From contig JAUPVN010000044.1 of NCBI GenBank assembly GCA_030917025.1, positions 1-8,013 on the forward strand: a DNA stretch of 8,013 bases, written 5' to 3'. Within the stretch, counting starts at the first letter, position 1. The number at the start of each line of letters is the position of its first letter. The notes beneath the pieces were generated by a model. It did not search any database. It worked only from the letters and a program-made list of their open reading frames with translations, and was not told the origin of the DNA. The translations under genes were made by a program, and so were the position numbers. Source of the DNA: Patescibacteria group bacterium. Its GTDB lineage: Bacteria > Patescibacteriota > Saccharimonadia > Saccharimonadales > CAIOMD01. This document shows positions 5,413-8,013 of the stretch, piece by piece.

Positions 5413-6735
5413 ATGGCATTAGATACAACCCCCTATAAAGGCGTAAGAGATTTTTACCCCCAAGATTATAAATTAAGACAATATATTTTTGACACCTGGC
5501 GAAACACTGTAGAAAAATTTGGTTACGAACCTTATGATGCCTCTGTAATAGAGGGCATAGATATATACCTAGCAAAAACTAGTGAAGAGATTGTTTCTGA
5601 ACAAACATATTCTTTTACAGACAGAGGCGGCCGCCAAGTAGTATTGCGCCCAGAGATGACCCCAACTGTAAGCCGAATGGTTGCTCAACGTAGGCAAGAG
5701 CTTGCTTACCCACTTAGGTGGTACAGTATCCCTAATTGTTGGCGTTACGAAAGGCCGCAAAAAGGCCGATTGCGAGAGCATTGGCAACTAAATGTTGATG
5801 TTTTTGGGATACAAAACGTAACTGCAGATATAGAAATAATTACCGTAGCAAACGAAATCATGAAAGCTTTTAAAGCTACGCAAGATATGTATACCATTAG
5901 GGTTAATTCTAGACAGGTAGTTGCCTATATTTTAAGCGACTATTTGGGGCTTGAGGCAGCCGAAGCTACAACTATTATTAGATTAATAGACAGAATGAAC
6001 AAAATGGAATATGGCGAATTTGCCGGCTTAATTAGCGCGGCAATTAGCCCAAGTTTAAGAGAAGAAAAAGCTACAGATGAAAAGTTACTAACAATCTTAA
6101 AGGCCAGAACCATTAAAGAGCTTCCACAAGAGGTTCAGGAGCAACCTTTTACAAAAGAGCTACAAGATTTACTAGAAAGTCTAAAATCTCAAGGGATACA
6201 AAATGCAGTTTTTGATCCAACGCTTATGCGTGGTTTTATGTATTATACAGATGTAGTTTTTGAGGTTTTCGACACTAGCACAGAAAATAATCGCGCATTG
6301 TTTGGTGGTGGTCGCTATGACGGGCTTGTTGGCCAATTTGGTGTAGAGCCGGTGCCAACCGTAGGTTTTGGCATGGGCGATGTTACAATTAAAGATTTTT
6401 TAGAAACACATAAATTATTACCTAAAGTGGCTCATACAGTGCATGCAACTATGGTTTTAGTGGGCGATATGTATCAAAAAGCGCAACCACTGCTTGCTAA
6501 ACTTAGGCAAGAAGGTGCTCATATTAGTGTAGATAGCACAGATAGAAAGTTAGATAAAAAGCTTAAAAGTGTTGCTAAATCTGGTGTTAGATATGCAATT
6601 ATTTTTGGAGAAGGCGAAAGCAATGAAAGTAACATTACTATAAAAGATTTATCTAATGGTAAGCAAGAACAGCATTCGTTTGAAAGAGTTGTTACAACAA
6701 TAATGGCAAATAGTAAAAATAATTTGTTAGATTAA
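5413..6735 (+). CDS. hisS: Histidyl-tRNA synthetase (HisRS), class II, with variant motifs
   Basis: HisRS charges tRNA-His with histidine. The 440-residue length fits bacterial HisRS. The N-terminus G-V-R-D-F-Y-P is typical, followed by motif 1 and V-V-L-R-P-E-M-T-P at 76-84, which binds histidine. Motif 2 reads C-W-R-Y-E-R-P-Q-K-G-R at 109-119, then a Q-L-N-V-D-V-F-G strand; the phenylalanine usual before R-Y-E is tryptophan. The HisA region is R-G-F-M-Y-Y-T-D at 273-280 and keeps the catalytic-type Arg273, but the usual Asp of G-(L/F)-D-Y-Y is Met. G-G-G-R-Y-D-G-L-V-G at 298-307 is standard. Motif 3 reads V-G-F-G-M-G-D-V in place of a G-L-E-R-L ending. The C-terminal anticodon-binding domain spans about 345-430 (including V-D-S-T-D-R-K-L-D-K-K-L-K at 373-385). 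It ends in TAA, with the trigger factor gene 31 bases on. Confidence 0.96.
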   Translation: MALDTTPYKGVRDFYPQDYKLRQYIFDTWRNTVEKFGYEPYDASVIEGIDIYLAKTSEEIVSEQTYSFTDRGGRQVVLRPEMTPTVSRMVAQRRQELAYPLRWYSIPNCWRYERPQKGRLREHWQLNVDVFGIQNVTADIEIITVANEIMKAFKATQDMYTIRVNSRQVVAYILSDYLGLEAAEATTIIRLIDRMNKMEYGEFAGLISAAISPSLREEKATDEKLLTILKARTIKELPQEVQEQPFTKELQDLLESLKSQGIQNAVFDPTLMRGFMYYTDVVFEVFDTSTENNRALFGGGRYDGLVGQFGVEPVPTVGFGMGDVTIKDFLETHKLLPKVAHTVHATMVLVGDMYQKAQPLLAKLRQEGAHISVDSTDRKLDKKLKSVAKSGVRYAIIFGEGESNESNITIKDLSNGKQEQHSFERVVTTIMANSKNNLLD

Positions 6736-6747
6736 TGCGTAAATTTG

Positions 6748-6756
6748 TGATATAGT
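6748..6756 (+). promoter_or_regulatory. Extended -10 promoter for the trigger factor gene
   Basis: TG at 6748-6749, one base, then TATAGT at 6751-6756 form an extended -10 element inside the 31-base gap after hisS. It ends ten bases before the ATG at 6767, predicting a leader of about three bases. No Shine-Dalgarno is visible. The trigger factor gene could thus be transcribed separately from hisS as well as by read-through. Confidence 0.5.
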
Positions 6757-6766
6757 TGCTAGCTAT

Positions 6767-8013
6767 ATGAATACATCTACAACCAACTTATCAGACACAA
6801 AAGTAAAATTAATTGTAAGTGGCAATGCAAACGAATTAGCTTCGGCTAAAAAATTGGCTTTGGCAAAATTAGCACCACAAGTTAAAGTAGAGGGCTTTAG
6901 GCCAGGTAGAGCCCCAGCACAAATAGTAGAAAAACATCTTGACCCTAGTGTTTTGGCACAAGAAACTATAGATATATTGCTGAAAGATTTATATGTAAAA
7001 GCGTTAGAAAAAGAGTCTTTAAGGCCTGTTTCGTCTCCAGAAGTTTCTGTAACTAAATTTGTGCCGTATACAGACATTGAATTTAAAGTAGAAATAGATA
7101 TTGTGGGCCCAATTAAACTTGCAGATTATAAAAAGTTAAAGGCTACCCTTGGCACATATTCCGTAACTGCTAAAGATATTACAGAGGTACTAGAGCGCTT
7201 GCAAACTCAAATGGCCGAACATAAAGAGGTAAAAAGAGCAGCAAAAGAAGGCGATAGAGTATGGATAGAATTTAAAGGTACAGACGATAAGGGCGTACCA
7301 GTTAAGGGTGCGTCTGGTAAAGATTATCCACTTGCTCTTGGCTCTAATACGTTTATCCCAGGGTTTGAGAAAAATCTTATAGGAGCTAAACCAGAAGATA
7401 AAGTTAAGTTTACAATACCCTTTCCTAAAGATTATGGCGTAAAGGCACTGCAAAATAAAAAAGTAACCTTTGATGTAACCGTGCAAAAGGTAGAAGAAGT
7501 TATTAAACCTAAAGTAGATGAAGCATTTGTTAAAAAAGTTGGTGCATTTGATTCAGTAGCAGATCTTAAAAAAGATATTAAAAAACAGTTAACGCTAGAG
7601 CGTGGCCAGCAACTAGATAGAGAATACGAAGATGCTTTGGTAGACGAAATTGTGGCTCATAGTACGGTTTCTTTGCCAGAATCTATGCTTAAAGAACAAG
7701 TAGAGGCTATGGATAGCGAGTTTCAGCAGAATTTAGTTTACCGCGGCCAAACTTTTCAAGAGTATTTAGAGCATAATGGTTTAACAGAGCAATCTTATAA
7801 AGACACAGAACTTTTGCCCGCAGCTAAAAAAAGACTTACCGCAGGCCTAGTATTAAGTTCTATATCAGAGAAAGAAAATATCACCGTATCTCCAGAAGAG
7901 CTAGAAATACGAATACAAGTATTAAAAGGCCAGCACCAGAACGATAATGCAATGTTAAAAGAGTTAGAAAAGCCAGATGCTCGCCGTAGCGTAACCGCAA
8001 GAATGCTCACAGA
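6767..8013 (+). CDS. tig: Trigger factor, ribosome-associated chaperone (5' part)
   Basis: Trigger factor binds the ribosome at the polypeptide exit and shields nascent chains; it also has peptidyl-prolyl isomerase activity. The frame is open from the ATG at 6767 to the window end (415 codons plus two bases, no stop), so the 3' end lies beyond the window. The ribosome-docking signature V-E-G-F-R-P-G-R-A-P is at 41-50. The FKBP-type isomerase domain runs from about 155 to 243: G-D-R-V-W-I-E-F at 162-169, L-G-S-N-T-F-I-P-G-F-E at 191-201, and the closing strand V-T-F-D-V-T-V-Q-K-V at 233-242. The helical chaperone domain follows (V-D-E-A-F-V-K-K-V from 250, Y-R-G-Q-T-F-Q-E-Y-L further on). E. 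coli trigger factor has 432 residues, so little is probably missing. The N-terminal domain has a few extra polar residues before its first strand. Another bacterial trigger factor-like protein is very unlikely. Confidence 0.95.
   Translation, partial: MNTSTTNLSDTKVKLIVSGNANELASAKKLALAKLAPQVKVEGFRPGRAPAQIVEKHLDPSVLAQETIDILLKDLYVKALEKESLRPVSSPEVSVTKFVPYTDIEFKVEIDIVGPIKLADYKKLKATLGTYSVTAKDITEVLERLQTQMAEHKEVKRAAKEGDRVWIEFKGTDDKGVPVKGASGKDYPLALGSNTFIPGFEKNLIGAKPEDKVKFTIPFPKDYGVKALQNKKVTFDVTVQKVEEVIKPKVDEAFVKKVGAFDSVADLKKDIKKQLTLERGQQLDREYEDALVDEIVAHSTVSLPESMLKEQVEAMDSEFQQNLVYRGQTFQEYLEHNGLTEQSYKDTELLPAAKKRLTAGLVLSSISEKENITVSPEELEIRIQVLKGQHQNDNAMLKELEKPDARRSVTARMLT

Noticed and set aside
6763..8010. 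Several minus-strand open frames at 6763-7077, 7190-7486 and 7795-8010
   Set aside because: They are shadows of the trigger factor gene, whose motifs are in frame on the plus strand across the whole stretch.
1..8013. Alternative genetic code (UGA as Gly or Trp), as in some Patescibacteria
   Set aside because: No stop in the window is TGA, but all genes are full length without in-frame TGA and use normal Gly and Trp codons, so the standard bacterial code suffices.
1..8013. CRISPR array, insertion sequence, integrase, toxin-antitoxin or defence system
   Set aside because: I see no spaced repeats, transposase or nuclease signatures, or paired small genes of that type; the content is housekeeping plus envelope proteins.

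Overview
The window looks like ordinary chromosomal DNA from a small-genome, AT-rich bacterium, most likely Candidatus Patescibacteria (CPR), with Saccharibacteria (TM7) my best guess. This rests on the strong bias to A/T-ending codons, the style of the RsmD, TyrRS, HisRS and trigger factor sequences, short spacers between genes, and several small envelope proteins of no recognisable family. The taxonomic call is inference from sequence style, not a database match. All stops are TAA or TAG and no gene is interrupted by TGA, so the standard bacterial code fits.

Layout. Positions 1-1768 (+) hold the 3' part of a gene for a putative metal-binding protein with a histidine/aspartate motif, then rsmD (16S rRNA methyltransferase), then a membrane-anchored CAP/SCP-domain protein. 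Positions 1810-2943 (-) hold a two-gene unit: a secreted, helix-rich protein followed by a proline/glutamine-rich single-pass membrane protein. Positions 3053-3137 (-) encode tRNA-Leu(UAG) with its CCA tail in the DNA. Positions 3229-4473 (+) are tyrS. Positions 4499-5338 (-) encode a six-helix integral membrane protein with a lysine-rich tail. Positions 5413-6735 (+) are hisS, and 6767 to the window end (+) is a trigger factor gene cut off by the edge.

How it works together. The recognisable genes serve translation and protein maturation: rRNA methylation, a tRNA, two aminoacyl-tRNA synthetases and the ribosome-bound chaperone. Between them sit envelope proteins (CAP protein, secreted helical protein, Pro-rich membrane protein, polytopic protein) that could belong to the cell surface of an episymbiont, but no function can be assigned from sequence alone.

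Most notable. Five plus-strand genes (rsmD, the CAP gene, tyrS, hisS, tig) each have a good -10 promoter element ending only 6-10 bases before the ATG and no Shine-Dalgarno at normal spacing, so their mRNAs are probably leaderless or nearly so. Two minus-strand genes (the membrane protein at 4499-5338 and the downstream operon gene at 1810-2325) carry clear Shine-Dalgarno sequences. Both synthetases have unusual signature motifs: TyrRS reads TIGN where HIGH is expected, and HisRS departs in its HisA motif and motif 3. I see no CRISPR array, insertion sequence, toxin-antitoxin pair or defence system. No gene-free stretch exceeds 300 bases.
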